Assembly (NCBI RefSeq): GCF_014899185.1
Contig: NZ_CP045201.1
Coordinates: 1,596,501 to 1,660,500, forward strand
Length of the DNA stretch: 64,000 nucleotides
From: Pseudooceanicola spongiae
GTDB lineage: Bacteria; Pseudomonadota; Alphaproteobacteria; Rhodobacterales; Rhodobacteraceae
Direction: 5' to 3'
Below, one piece after another: positions 54,091-62,727 of the stretch (positions are counted from its first letter, which is position 1; every line of letters starts with the position of its first letter). The notes under the pieces were generated by a model, which was not told the DNA's origin, ran no database searches, and worked only from the letters and a program-made list of their open reading frames with translations. The translations under genes were made by a program, and so were the position numbers.

Positions 54091-55821
54091 ATGGACGAAA
54101 GCGGAGTCTCCGCTATATTATTGAAAAGAGGCAGCGTGCCAGGCTGCCCTGCCCGCCCGCACCTGCGCCCGGCAGGCAACCAGCCACGGAGGTCATGGGC
54201 CCTGAGACGACAGGACTGGCTGAGACATTTGCGCCGCAGGCGAAGCGTCGCCCTGATCGCTCTGACCGCCGTCATCATTGGGGGCTTCGGTCCCGTGGTG
54301 GTGACCACCTGGCTGGCCTTCTGGCTGACGGAACGCAGCATTCAGGACTCCCTCGAGATCTATGCGGCCATTCCTGTGGTGCGCACCGAAAAGGCGCTGA
54401 TCGAGTCGAAAGAGGTTCTGACCAGCGTTGATGGGATGACCGGATGCGGCCCGGATCACATCACCGCCATGCGCAATCAGGTCATGCAGTCGCGCTATGT
54501 CGACGAGGTCGGGTATTTCGAGAATGGGGTTCTGGCCTGCACCTCCTGGGGGATCGCGCCGCCGGGTATCGAAGAGAACACCGTCAATTTCACCACGGCG
54601 ACCGGTCTGGGCGTGCGCGCTGCCATGACCCCCGGCATGACCGAATCCGGGCGGGTCATGGCGGTGCATCTGGTCGCGCATAACGTGCTGATCAAGCACC
54701 TGCGCATCATTGATGTGCTGAACCTCGAAGAGGTCTCGGTCGCGCTGGCCTATATGCCGCTGGACGGCCCGCCGCTGCTGATGGCCAGCGGCAATGACGC
54801 GCTGAGCGACGTGCTGATGTCGGGCGTGTCGAAGACCAGCGGCCTGATCCCCGGCAGCCATATCAGTGCCCCGTTCCGGCGGGGTGAATTCGTCGGTGAG
54901 GCCGCGATGCCGAACAGCCTCAGCCACGGGCGACTGCTGCTGGGCTATCTGGCGCGACTGGTGCCGATCGGGTTGATCATGGCGCTCATCATCGTGTTCA
55001 ACGTCATCTGGCTGTGCCTGCGCCGTCTGGATCTGAAACACGAGGTGCAGGCGGCCCTGCGCGCGGGAGAGTTGCGGCTGGTCTATCAGCCGCTGGTCGA
55101 GTTGGAGAGCGGGCGTTGTGTCGGGGCCGAGGCGCTGATCCGCTGGCAGCAGCGCGACGGCAGGTTTATCAGCCCCGATATCTTTATCCCGGTGGCCGAG
55201 GATTCGGATCTGATCGGCAAGATCTCCAGCTTTGCGATCCAGCGGGCCTGTGACGATCTGGGCGATCTTCTGCGCAGACATCCAGAGGCCCATGTCTCGA
55301 TGAACCTGTCGGCCTATGACGTGATCCATGGCGATATCGCCGGGACGTTGCGCGACACGCTTGCCGCGGCCCGCCTGCCCTCCAGAAGCGTCTGGCTGGA
55401 GATCACCGAGCGCAGCCTGATCGCCCCCGAAACCAGCCGCAGCACATTGGCCGATCTGCGCCGCGCCGGACATTCCATTGCCATCGACGATTTCGGCACC
55501 GGCTATTCCAGCCTGCAGTACCTGCAGGATCTGTCGCTGGATTTGCTGAAGATCGACAAGAGCTTCGTCGATGTCATCGGCAAGGAGACCGTCAACCAGT
55601 CCGTCATCGAGACGATCATCGAGCTGGCGACCTCGCTGAAGCTGGACATCGTGGCCGAGGGCATCGAAACGCAGGAGCAGCTGGAGTTTCTGCGCCAGCG
55701 CGGCGTCCGCTTTGGTCAGGGGTATCTGATCGCCCGCCCGATGGAGGTGGCGGAGTTCGTCGCCTTTTACGCGCAGTGGAAGGATGGCGCCCCGAGGGAA
55801 GTGGCCTGGGCGGCGGAATGA
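54091..55821 (+). CDS. CSS-motif/EAL c-di-GMP phosphodiesterase
   Basis: A 576-residue inner-membrane protein. Membrane segment 1 (residues ~52-74) and segment 2 (~290-310) flank a periplasmic CSS-type redox domain with Cys119 (TGCGPDH) and Cys150 (CTSWG). In E. coli PdeC-type proteins the equivalent cysteine pair controls activity via DsbA/DsbB. The cytoplasmic EAL domain appears complete: EALIRW, NLSA, EITERS, DDFGTGYSS, LKIDKSF, EGIET and QGYLIARP. The start is uncertain (MDESGVS... at 54091); the N-terminal ~45 residues are basic. Confidence 0.9.
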   Translation: MDESGVSAILLKRGSVPGCPARPHLRPAGNQPRRSWALRRQDWLRHLRRRRSVALIALTAVIIGGFGPVVVTTWLAFWLTERSIQDSLEIYAAIPVVRTEKALIESKEVLTSVDGMTGCGPDHITAMRNQVMQSRYVDEVGYFENGVLACTSWGIAPPGIEENTVNFTTATGLGVRAAMTPGMTESGRVMAVHLVAHNVLIKHLRIIDVLNLEEVSVALAYMPLDGPPLLMASGNDALSDVLMSGVSKTSGLIPGSHISAPFRRGEFVGEAAMPNSLSHGRLLLGYLARLVPIGLIMALIIVFNVIWLCLRRLDLKHEVQAALRAGELRLVYQPLVELESGRCVGAEALIRWQQRDGRFISPDIFIPVAEDSDLIGKISSFAIQRACDDLGDLLRRHPEAHVSMNLSAYDVIHGDIAGTLRDTLAAARLPSRSVWLEITERSLIAPETSRSTLADLRRAGHSIAIDDFGTGYSSLQYLQDLSLDLLKIDKSFVDVIGKETVNQSVIETIIELATSLKLDIVAEGIETQEQLEFLRQRGVRFGQGYLIARPMEVAEFVAFYAQWKDGAPREVAWAAE

Positions 55822-55841
55822 ACCGCAAGTGTGTAGGATGC

Positions 55842-55875
55842 AAAAAGGGCGGTGCTGCGTGGCACCGCCCTTTCG
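55842..55875. terminator. Two-way terminator between EAL and ABC ATPase genes
   Basis: A 12-bp stem (AAAGGGCGGTGC, 55844-55855, with GCACCGCCCTTT, 55862-55873) with a 6-base loop. It lies between the convergent EAL gene and the end of the ABC operon, with A- and T-tracts on the two sides. Confidence 0.8.
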
Positions 55876-55916
55876 CGTTGTGTGGCCTTCAGGGCGAGGG
55901 CGCGTGGCGGATCAGT

Positions 55917-57008
55917 TCAGCCGCTCACCCGTCTCGGGGCGAAATAGCTGACCTTTGCCAGATCGAAGGCCATCACCATCGGCTGACCGGCGCGGGCGCT
56001 GGTTTCGGCGTGCAGACGTGCCGTCACCTGCTTGCCGCCCAGTTGCGACACGACATAGGTGTCGGCCCCGGCGGGTTCGACCATATCGACAAGGCAGGTT
56101 GCCTCCTGCACCTCAGCCCCGGCGCGAAAGCCGGCCTCGGCGATGTCTTCGGGGCGCAGGCCCATGATGACATTGCCCGGCAGGTTCAGCGGACGGTGGT
56201 CTTCCAGCACCAGTGGCTCTGCGTCGACGCGCTGGATCTCGATGCGGTGGCCCGTGCCGTTTTGCTGCACGCGCGCCGGGATCAGGTTCATCGCGGGCGA
56301 GCCCATGAAGTCTGCCACGAACAGGTTGGCGGGGGTGTTGTAGATCTCGGCCGGGGTGCCGATCTGCTGGATCACGCCGCCCTTCATGACGACGATCTTG
56401 GTGGCCAGCGTCATCGCCTCGATCTGGTCGTGGGTGACGTAAACCATCGACGCGCCGAGGTTGTGGTGCAGCTTCTTGATCTCGGTGCGCATCTCGACGC
56501 GCAGCTTGGCGTCGAGGTTCGACAGCGGCTCATCGAACAGGAACAGCGCCGGATCGCGTACCAGCGCGCGGCCCATGGCGACCCGCTGACGCTGACCGCC
56601 CGAGAGCTGGCCGGGACGACGGTTCAGCAGCGGCTCGATCTGCAGCTGGGCGGCGACTTCGGCCAGTTTGGCGGCTTGGGTTGCCGCATCGACGCCGCGC
56701 ACCTTCATGCCGAAGGTGATGTTCTTGGCGACCGTCATCGTCGGGTAGAGCGCGTAGGACTGAAACACCATGGCGATGTCGCGGTCTTTCGGCGACACGT
56801 CCGTCATGTCCTTGCCGTTGATGTGGATCGCGCCGCCGCTGATCGGCTCAAGCCCGGCGATGCAGTTCAGCAGCGTGGACTTGCCGCAGCCCGAAGGGCC
56901 GACGAGGACGAGGAAATCACCCGGCTCGATCGCGACGTTGATATCCTTGAGGATCTCGGTCGCGCCGTAGCTTTTGTAGAGGTTCTTGATGTCGAGGATG
57001 GGGGCCAT
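55917..57008 (-). CDS. Sugar ABC transporter ATPase (MalK/UgpC type)
   Basis: A 363-residue ATPase with Walker A GPSGCGKST, Q-loop MVFQSYALYP, signature LSGGQRQRVAMGRALV, Walker B LFLFDEPLSNLD and H-loop VYVTHDQIEAM. The C-terminal ~120 residues form the TOBE/regulatory domain of MalK-type ATPases. It is the last gene of a four-gene minus-strand importer operon, 5 bases after the preceding permease. Confidence 0.95.
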   Translation of the reverse strand: MAPILDIKNLYKSYGATEILKDINVAIEPGDFLVLVGPSGCGKSTLLNCIAGLEPISGGAIHINGKDMTDVSPKDRDIAMVFQSYALYPTMTVAKNITFGMKVRGVDAATQAAKLAEVAAQLQIEPLLNRRPGQLSGGQRQRVAMGRALVRDPALFLFDEPLSNLDAKLRVEMRTEIKKLHHNLGASMVYVTHDQIEAMTLATKIVVMKGGVIQQIGTPAEIYNTPANLFVADFMGSPAMNLIPARVQQNGTGHRIEIQRVDAEPLVLEDHRPLNLPGNVIMGLRPEDIAEAGFRAGAEVQEATCLVDMVEPAGADTYVVSQLGGKQVTARLHAETSARAGQPMVMAFDLAKVSYFAPRRVSG

Positions 57009-57013
57009 TGGAG

Positions 57014-57916
57014 TTACCCTTTCACGGAACCAGCGGTGAGACCGCGGATGAAGTATTTACCGGCGACGACGTAGACCAGCAGCGTCGGCAGGGCGGCGAG
57101 GATCGCGGCGGCCATGTCGACGTTGTATTCTTTGACGCCGGTGGTCGAATTGACGATGTTGTTCAGCGCCACGGTGACGGGCTGGGTGCCGGCCTGACTG
57201 AAGGACACGCCGAACAGGAAGTCGTTCCAGATCTGGGTGAATTGCCAGATGACGGTGACGACGATGATCGGCAGCGATAGCGGCAGGAAGATCGACCAGA
57301 AGATGCGGAAGAACCCGGCTCCGTCGATCTTGGCGGCGCGTACCAGCTCCATCGGGATGGTGACGTAGTAGTTGCGAAAGAACAGCGTCGTGAAACCAAG
57401 GCCATAGACGGTGTGCACGAAGATCAGCCCCGGGATGGTCCCGGCAAGGTTGAGGATGCCCAGCACCCGCGCCATTGGCAGCAGCACCACTTGGAAGGGG
57501 ATGAAGCAGCCGAACAGCAGCAGCGCGAACAGCACGTTGGCGCCGCGGAATTTCCACTGCGCGAAGACATAGCCGTTCATTGCGCCGAACAGCGTCGACA
57601 GGGCAACGCCGGGAATGGCGATCATCAGCGAGTTCAGCAGATAGGGCTTCAGCCCTTCGCAGCGGATGCCGGTACAAGCGCCCGACCAGGCGGTGCGCCA
57701 GGCCTCGAAGGTGACGTCCCGTGGGAGTGCGACGAGAGAGCCTGTGCGGATCTCGTCCAGGCTTTTCAGCGAGGTGGTCAGCATCACGAACAGCGGCATC
57801 AGGTAGAACAACGCAAAGCCGATCAGGAAGACATAGAGCAGCGTGCGCAGCGCGATCCGGCCTGCGCGCGACGAGGTCGAGCGGCTGGGGCGGCTGTGGA
57901 TGGTGGCGTCAGTCAT
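57014..57916 (-). CDS. Sugar ABC transporter permease 2 (MalG/UgpE type)
   Basis: A 300-residue permease with six membrane segments; the EAA loop is ELVRAAKIDGAGFFRIFWSIFLPLSLP, which contacts the ATPase. In Pseudomonas GtsC-type permeases the first loop has a similar insert (SGACTGIRCEGLKPY here). The start overlaps the upstream permease by 8 bases. Confidence 0.93.
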   Translation of the reverse strand: MTDATIHSRPSRSTSSRAGRIALRTLLYVFLIGFALFYLMPLFVMLTTSLKSLDEIRTGSLVALPRDVTFEAWRTAWSGACTGIRCEGLKPYLLNSLMIAIPGVALSTLFGAMNGYVFAQWKFRGANVLFALLLFGCFIPFQVVLLPMARVLGILNLAGTIPGLIFVHTVYGLGFTTLFFRNYYVTIPMELVRAAKIDGAGFFRIFWSIFLPLSLPIIVVTVIWQFTQIWNDFLFGVSFSQAGTQPVTVALNNIVNSTTGVKEYNVDMAAAILAALPTLLVYVVAGKYFIRGLTAGSVKG

Positions 57917-58781
57917 GTTTCGCCCTCAGTTCCGAATAAAGGTATGGCACCACGATGGCGAAGACGACGGCCATCATGATCATGGCAGACGAGGCCGCCT
58001 GCCCGATGTTGCCGCGCGAAAATGCCATGGCGTACATGTAGGTGGCGGGCAGATCGGTGGCATAGCCGGGGCCGCCGCCGGTCAGCGCGATGACGAGGTC
58101 GAAGCTTTTGATGGCGAGGTGCGACAGCACGATGAAGGCCGACAGGAAGATCGGCGCCATCGAGGGAATGATGATCGCTGTATAGATGCGCGGTGTCGGG
58201 ATACCATCGACCTGAGCGGCCTTGATGATCTCTCCGTCGACCGAGCGCAGACCAGCGAGGAACAGCGCCATGACAAAGCCGGAGCTTTGCCACACGCCCG
58301 CCAGCACGATGGTATAGATCGCGTAGTCGGGGTTGATCAGCCAGTCGAAGGTGAAGTTCTCGAACCCCCAGCCCTGCACCGTGGCCTGAATGCCAAGGCC
58401 CGGGTTCAGGATCCACTTCCACGCGGTACCGGTGACGATCATCGACAGCGCCATCGGGTAGAGGTAGATCGTGCGGATCACCCCTTCGGTGCGGATCTTC
58501 TGGTCGAGGAAGATTGCCAGCAGCAGCCCCAGCACCATCGAGATCACGATGAACAGCGTCCCGAACAGGAACAGGTTGTTCATCGCCGTATCCCAGCGGG
58601 GCGTATCGAACAGCTTGGTATATTGTTGGAAGCCCTCGATTTCGTAGCGCGGCATCAGCTTGGATTTTGTCAGAGACACCCAGGCCGTCCAGCCGATGAA
58701 GCCGTAGACGAACAGCAATATGGCGGCAAAGGTGGGCGCCAGGACCATTTTAGGTACCTGCCGTTCTAGCCATTTAGTCAT
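57909..58781 (-). CDS. Sugar ABC transporter permease 1 (MalF/UgpA type)
   Basis: A 290-residue permease with six membrane segments; the EAA loop is EIIKAAQVDGIPTPRIYTAII. The ATG at 58781 (MTKWLERQVPK) has GGGAG about 9 bases upstream; an earlier ATG at 58817 would lie in the intercistronic hairpin and is less likely. It is followed, with overlap, by permease 2. Confidence 0.92.
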   Translation of the reverse strand: MTKWLERQVPKMVLAPTFAAILLFVYGFIGWTAWVSLTKSKLMPRYEIEGFQQYTKLFDTPRWDTAMNNLFLFGTLFIVISMVLGLLLAIFLDQKIRTEGVIRTIYLYPMALSMIVTGTAWKWILNPGLGIQATVQGWGFENFTFDWLINPDYAIYTIVLAGVWQSSGFVMALFLAGLRSVDGEIIKAAQVDGIPTPRIYTAIIIPSMAPIFLSAFIVLSHLAIKSFDLVIALTGGGPGYATDLPATYMYAMAFSRGNIGQAASSAMIMMAVVFAIVVPYLYSELRAKHD

Positions 58782-58804
58782 GGAGGAAACTCCCAAAGAC
58801 GAAA

Positions 58805-58831
58805 CCGCCCGGCTCATGGCGAGCCGGGCGG
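58805..58831 (-). repeat. Intercistronic hairpin between binding protein and permease
   Basis: A perfect 11-bp GC-rich stem (CCGCCCGGCTC with GAGCCGGGCGG), 5-base loop, just after the binding-protein stop and followed on the minus strand by TTTCGTCTTT. Such hairpins are known to raise binding-protein mRNA over that of permeases by protecting its 3' end or by partial termination. Confidence 0.65.
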
Positions 58832-58848
58832 CGGGTTGGTCGAGACGA

Positions 58849-60093
58849 TTACATCGCGTTTGCGACGGCCTCGCTCAGAATCTTGACGGCCTCTTCGGAG
58901 GACATGTCCGAGTTGAAGTGCGCGGTCACCACATCGGTGATGGCCCCGGCCGCTTCGCCGTGCAGCGCCATGCCATGGGCATAGGACGGCAGCAAGGAGC
59001 CGTCTTTCGCGTCGGCCTGCATATCCTCGGAGGATTTGACGGCGCAGGAGTCGAACTTGTCGAGCGACACGTCGGTGCGCACGGGGATCGAGCCCTTGTT
59101 CAGGTTGAAGGTTTCCTGGAACGACGGGCCGACGATCAGCTCGGCCAGCAGGTTCTGGCCTTCGACCTTGTCTTCGTCACCCGAGACATCGAACATGGCA
59201 AAGCTGTCGACGTTGTAGAGGAAGCCGTGACCCGGTGTTGCGGCGCAGAGGAAGTCCTTGCCCGGCTCTTTGCCAGCGGCCAGGAATTCGCCCTTGGCCC
59301 AGTCACCCATGATCTGGAAGGCGGCTTCGCCGTTCATCACCATCGCGGTGGCCAGGTTCCAGTCGCGGCCCGAGAAGTTGTCATCGACATAGCCACGCAG
59401 GGTGCGCATCTCGTCAAAGACCTTGATCATGGTGTCCGAGCTCAGCGCGTCTTCGTCGAGATCGACGAGGGCGGCCTGATAGAACTCCGCGCCCTGTGCC
59501 AGAACCACCGTCTCGAAGACAGTCGCGTCCTGCCAGGACTGACCACCATGGGCCAGCGGCGTGATGCCTGCGGCCTTCAGCTTGTCCGCGGCGGCGTTGA
59601 ATTCTTCCCAGGTGGTGGGCATTTCGATGCCGTTCTGCGCCAGGATCTCAGCGTTGCCCCAGAGCCAGTTGACCCGGTGCACGTTGACGGGCGCGGCACA
59701 CCAGTGGCCATCGCACTTCATGTGCTCAGCCAGCTGTGCGGGCAGAACATCGCCCCAGTGCTGGGCTTCGGCAACGTCCGAGATATCGGCCAGAACGCCT
59801 TCTTCGTACCATTCCTGAATGGCCGGGCCCTTCAGCTGAACGGCGGTCGGGGCGTTGCCCGACAGCACGCGGGCGCGCAGAGCGGTCATCGCCGCATCAC
59901 CGCCACCGCCTGCAACGGGCATGTCGGTCCATTTGCCGCCGCGCGCGGCGAATTCTTCCTGCAGCACGGCGACGGATTTCGCCTCACCGCCGGAGGTCCA
60001 CCAATGCAGAACCTCGGCCTGAGGCTCGGCCAGGACCGGCAGCGCGATGAAGGTGACAGCCGTGGTGGCCGCAAAAATAGATTTCAGTTTCAT
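58849..60093 (-). CDS. Glucose/mannose-type ABC transporter substrate-binding protein
   Basis: A 414-residue periplasmic binding protein. The Sec signal peptide spans residues 1-22 (LPVLA followed by EPQ). The mature part shows VLHWWTSGGEAKSV, GNAPTAVQLKGPAIQEW and MNGEAAFQIMGDWAKGEF, close to Pseudomonas GtsA-like glucose/mannose binders and the MalE superfamily. It is first in an operon with two permeases and an ATPase; glucokinase lies nearby. The ribosome site GGGAGGA (7-nt match to the hairpin-array loops) precedes the ATG at 60093. Confidence 0.9.
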   Translation of the reverse strand: MKLKSIFAATTAVTFIALPVLAEPQAEVLHWWTSGGEAKSVAVLQEEFAARGGKWTDMPVAGGGGDAAMTALRARVLSGNAPTAVQLKGPAIQEWYEEGVLADISDVAEAQHWGDVLPAQLAEHMKCDGHWCAAPVNVHRVNWLWGNAEILAQNGIEMPTTWEEFNAAADKLKAAGITPLAHGGQSWQDATVFETVVLAQGAEFYQAALVDLDEDALSSDTMIKVFDEMRTLRGYVDDNFSGRDWNLATAMVMNGEAAFQIMGDWAKGEFLAAGKEPGKDFLCAATPGHGFLYNVDSFAMFDVSGDEDKVEGQNLLAELIVGPSFQETFNLNKGSIPVRTDVSLDKFDSCAVKSSEDMQADAKDGSLLPSYAHGMALHGEAAGAITDVVTAHFNSDMSSEEAVKILSEAVANAM

Positions 60094-60608
60094 TTGGATT
60101 TTCCTCCCAAATTTCTCCTCGTCCACCGGATGGGGGACGGTGACCGGCGCATATTCACGGTTTCGAGAGGGGTGTTGCAACAGGGCGCAGGCGGCCATGC
60201 GAAGTTTTCGCCCCACTCTGTTACATGCTGTTACGAAAGGGAAAATGCCGCAGCGCAGCAAGCGCCTTGGGCTGTATTTGGGCAGTGCAATGCCCGTCCG
60301 GGTTGGGCGGCGCACGGGGCTTCTGGATTCGCACCGCGCGCAGATGCGGGAAAAATCCCGCGCCTGACCCTGCGTCGAGCGACGAGATCCCGCATAATAC
60401 ACGCCATGGTTGCACTTCTACGCTTGAGTTTGTCATGAAGCGGGCAAAACCCTTCTCGGGCGTATGGAAACCTTGCGCGACAGACAGGGCCTGACTAAAC
60501 CAGCGGCTAACAAGGGAGGACATACCGAGGGCCCAACCGCTCAGCCGGTCCCTGGGGGAGAGACACCCCATAGGTATGACCTGATCATAGAAAAGACATT
60601 CTGAATGA
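60094..60608. other. Divergent region between sugar ABC operon and GGDEF gene
   Basis: About 515 bases with no convincing gene. It contains a direct repeat CTGTTAC (60218-60224 and 60228-60234, 10-base period) about 125 bases before the binding-protein start, and a short stem GCGGGA-n4-TCCCGC (60346-60361). The repeat is a candidate regulator site for the ABC operon. Promoter boxes could not be assigned. Confidence 0.4.
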
Positions 60609-61880
60609 ATGCGCATGGTCTGGACGAAACGCGTGGAAAGTGGCCCGGTCAATCTACAAGTCGATCTGAATATCGTGGTGGCCATCGCCAGCATCAACGT
60701 CGTCGTGTCGCTGCTGATCCTGCTGATCGACAACTGGAAGCGCACCCGCAAGGGCCTCAACACCAGCGCTGAGGAAAGCCTGAGCCTCAGGGCGCTGATC
60801 GTGGTGCATCTGGCCTTCATCTTCGGCACCGCCAGCATGACGATGATCCAGATCCTGAATTTCTGGGTGATCACCACGCTGGTCATTGCCGGGGCGCTTG
60901 GTGGCATCATTGCCGCCTATGTGGCCGCGCGCAGCACGCTGGGGCTGGCGCATAATGCCCGCCGCTGGCTGCTGATCTGGGCCGGTCTGACCGTCTCCAG
61001 CATGACGCTGGCGATGGGGCTGAAAAGCCTGCCGCTGCTGATGACCGCGACCGGCGTGATCAACATGGGTCTCTCGGGGCTGTTCTGCTATCGCATCTGG
61101 CGCGCCGGGCGGCTGTCCTCGACCGAGTCCCGGGTGCTGCTGGCCCTGCCCTTTGCGGCGATTTCGCTGACCTATTTCGGGCGGCTGGCGATGATGGTCT
61201 GGGGCGCGGAAAAGGATGCGCTGCTGGTGGCCACCGCCGTTGTCGCCTATGTGCTGGCCTTTTCCACCTTCACCTGGGTGTTTGCCGCCATGTCGATCCG
61301 CGCCCATCATCTGAACCAGCGTCTGGACTGGGCCGCACGCCACGACCCGCTGACCGGGCTGGAAAACCGCCGTTCGCTGACCGAGATGTCGCGGCAGTGG
61401 CCGAACCAGAAATGGGCTCAGCTGGGGCGGCGGATCATCTGCGCCTGCATTGATCTGGACCACTTCAAGTCGATCAACGACACCTATGGCCACGAAGCCG
61501 GCGACATGATCCTCGAGGCGACGGCCAAGCGGCTGCAGGTGCTGTTGCAGGGCGAAAACGGCCGGATCTTCCGCGTCGGCGGGGACGAATTCCTGCTGTG
61601 GCAGGAGGTCAGCGAGGGCACCAACGTCGAGATGCTGCTGGCCGAGCTGCTGGATTGCCTGTCGATGGAAATCAAGTTTCGCGGCCGCTACATCCGTCCC
61701 AGCGTCAGCATCGGCTATTGCGACACGGTGCTGCCCCTGCCGGTGGATGACCTGATCCGGCGCGCCGACAATGCGCTCTATCAGTCCAAGGAAGGCGGAC
61801 GTGGCCGCTTCAGTCGCCATCACGACGAGATCAGCCCGATCGCTGCAGAGGGGATCGTGCCCGCAGCTGCTCAGGCCTGA
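60609..61880 (+). CDS. Membrane-bound GGDEF diguanylate cyclase
   Basis: A 423-residue protein. About seven hydrophobic segments span the first ~215 residues (for example NIVVAIASINVVVSLLILLI and LVVHLAFIFGTASMTMI-type helices), with no periplasmic domain of note. The C-terminal GGDEF domain has DPLTGLENRRSL, DLDHFKSINDTYGHEAGD and RVGGDEFLLW (GGDEF at 324-328), so it should be active. There is no RxxD product-inhibition site five residues before GGDEF. It is upstream of a two-component system on the same strand. The start ATG at 60609 could instead be at 60615. Confidence 0.9.
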   Translation: MRMVWTKRVESGPVNLQVDLNIVVAIASINVVVSLLILLIDNWKRTRKGLNTSAEESLSLRALIVVHLAFIFGTASMTMIQILNFWVITTLVIAGALGGIIAAYVAARSTLGLAHNARRWLLIWAGLTVSSMTLAMGLKSLPLLMTATGVINMGLSGLFCYRIWRAGRLSSTESRVLLALPFAAISLTYFGRLAMMVWGAEKDALLVATAVVAYVLAFSTFTWVFAAMSIRAHHLNQRLDWAARHDPLTGLENRRSLTEMSRQWPNQKWAQLGRRIICACIDLDHFKSINDTYGHEAGDMILEATAKRLQVLLQGENGRIFRVGGDEFLLWQEVSEGTNVEMLLAELLDCLSMEIKFRGRYIRPSVSIGYCDTVLPLPVDDLIRRADNALYQSKEGGRGRFSRHHDEISPIAAEGIVPAAAQA

Positions 61881-61982
61881 CATGGCGCGCCCCCTGCCCC
61901 GTCGGTCCGGCAATTGCCGAAGCCGCGCCGCTGCCTTAGGGTGCGCGCGCAGAAACGACAGCCCGGCCCTTGGGGAAACACG

Positions 61983-62714
61983 ATGACGATAGCGCGCCTG
62001 CTGGTGGTCGATGACGATAGCGAGATGCGGGAGATGCTGACGGCCTTCCTGCGCCGCTCGGGGTTCTTCGTGCTGCCTGCGGCGACGCGCGACGAGATCC
62101 GCGCCCATCTGGCGGGCGGGCGGATCGATCTGATCCTGCTCGACGTGATGCTGGGCGATGACAGCGGGGTCGAGATCTGCGCCGAGCTGCGCGCTGAACA
62201 CGACATGCCGATCATCCTCGTCTCGGCGCTGTCCGCCGATCATCAGCGGATGGCGGGCTATGAGGTCGGCGCGGATGACTATATTGCCAAGCCGTTCAAC
62301 CCGCAGCTGCTGCTGGCGCGGGTCCGCGCGGTGCTGCACCGGGCGCGGCGCACGCCCTCGCTGGTCTATCGGCGCAGCACCGGACGCTATGCCTTCGCGG
62401 GCTGGATCTATGACGGCAAGCGCGACGAGGTGACCAGCCCTCAGGGCTATCAGGTGGCCCTGTCGCGGCGCGAGACCGAGCTGCTGAAGGTGCTGCTGGC
62501 CAACCCCCACATCCCCCTGACGCGCGAGGAGATCGCCGCCGCGCTCGACATGTGCGAGGACGGCGCGACCGAGGCCTCGGGGCGCGCCATCGACGTGCTG
62601 GTGGGGCGGTTGCGCAGCAAGATCGAACGCAGCGCGAAAGAGCCCGACATCCTCAAGACCGTGCGCGGCACCGGCTATATCCTCGCCGTGGATGTCAGCG
62701 TGGCGGCGGCATGA
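61983..62714 (+). CDS. OmpR-family response regulator
   Basis: A 243-residue regulator. The receiver domain has the acidic pocket VVDDD, the phospho-acceptor Asp54 (LILLDVML), and Lys104 (IAKPF). The C-terminal winged helix is DNA-binding (SRRETELLKVLLANPHIPLTREEI ... VLVGRLRSKIE ... TVRGTGYIL). The ATG at 61983 (MTIARLLVVDDD) is chosen over a longer frame from 61914. It is followed 13 bases later by its probable sensor kinase. Confidence 0.94.
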   Translation: MTIARLLVVDDDSEMREMLTAFLRRSGFFVLPAATRDEIRAHLAGGRIDLILLDVMLGDDSGVEICAELRAEHDMPIILVSALSADHQRMAGYEVGADDYIAKPFNPQLLLARVRAVLHRARRTPSLVYRRSTGRYAFAGWIYDGKRDEVTSPQGYQVALSRRETELLKVLLANPHIPLTREEIAAALDMCEDGATEASGRAIDVLVGRLRSKIERSAKEPDILKTVRGTGYILAVDVSVAAA

Positions 62715-62727
62715 GGACCCCGCAGCG

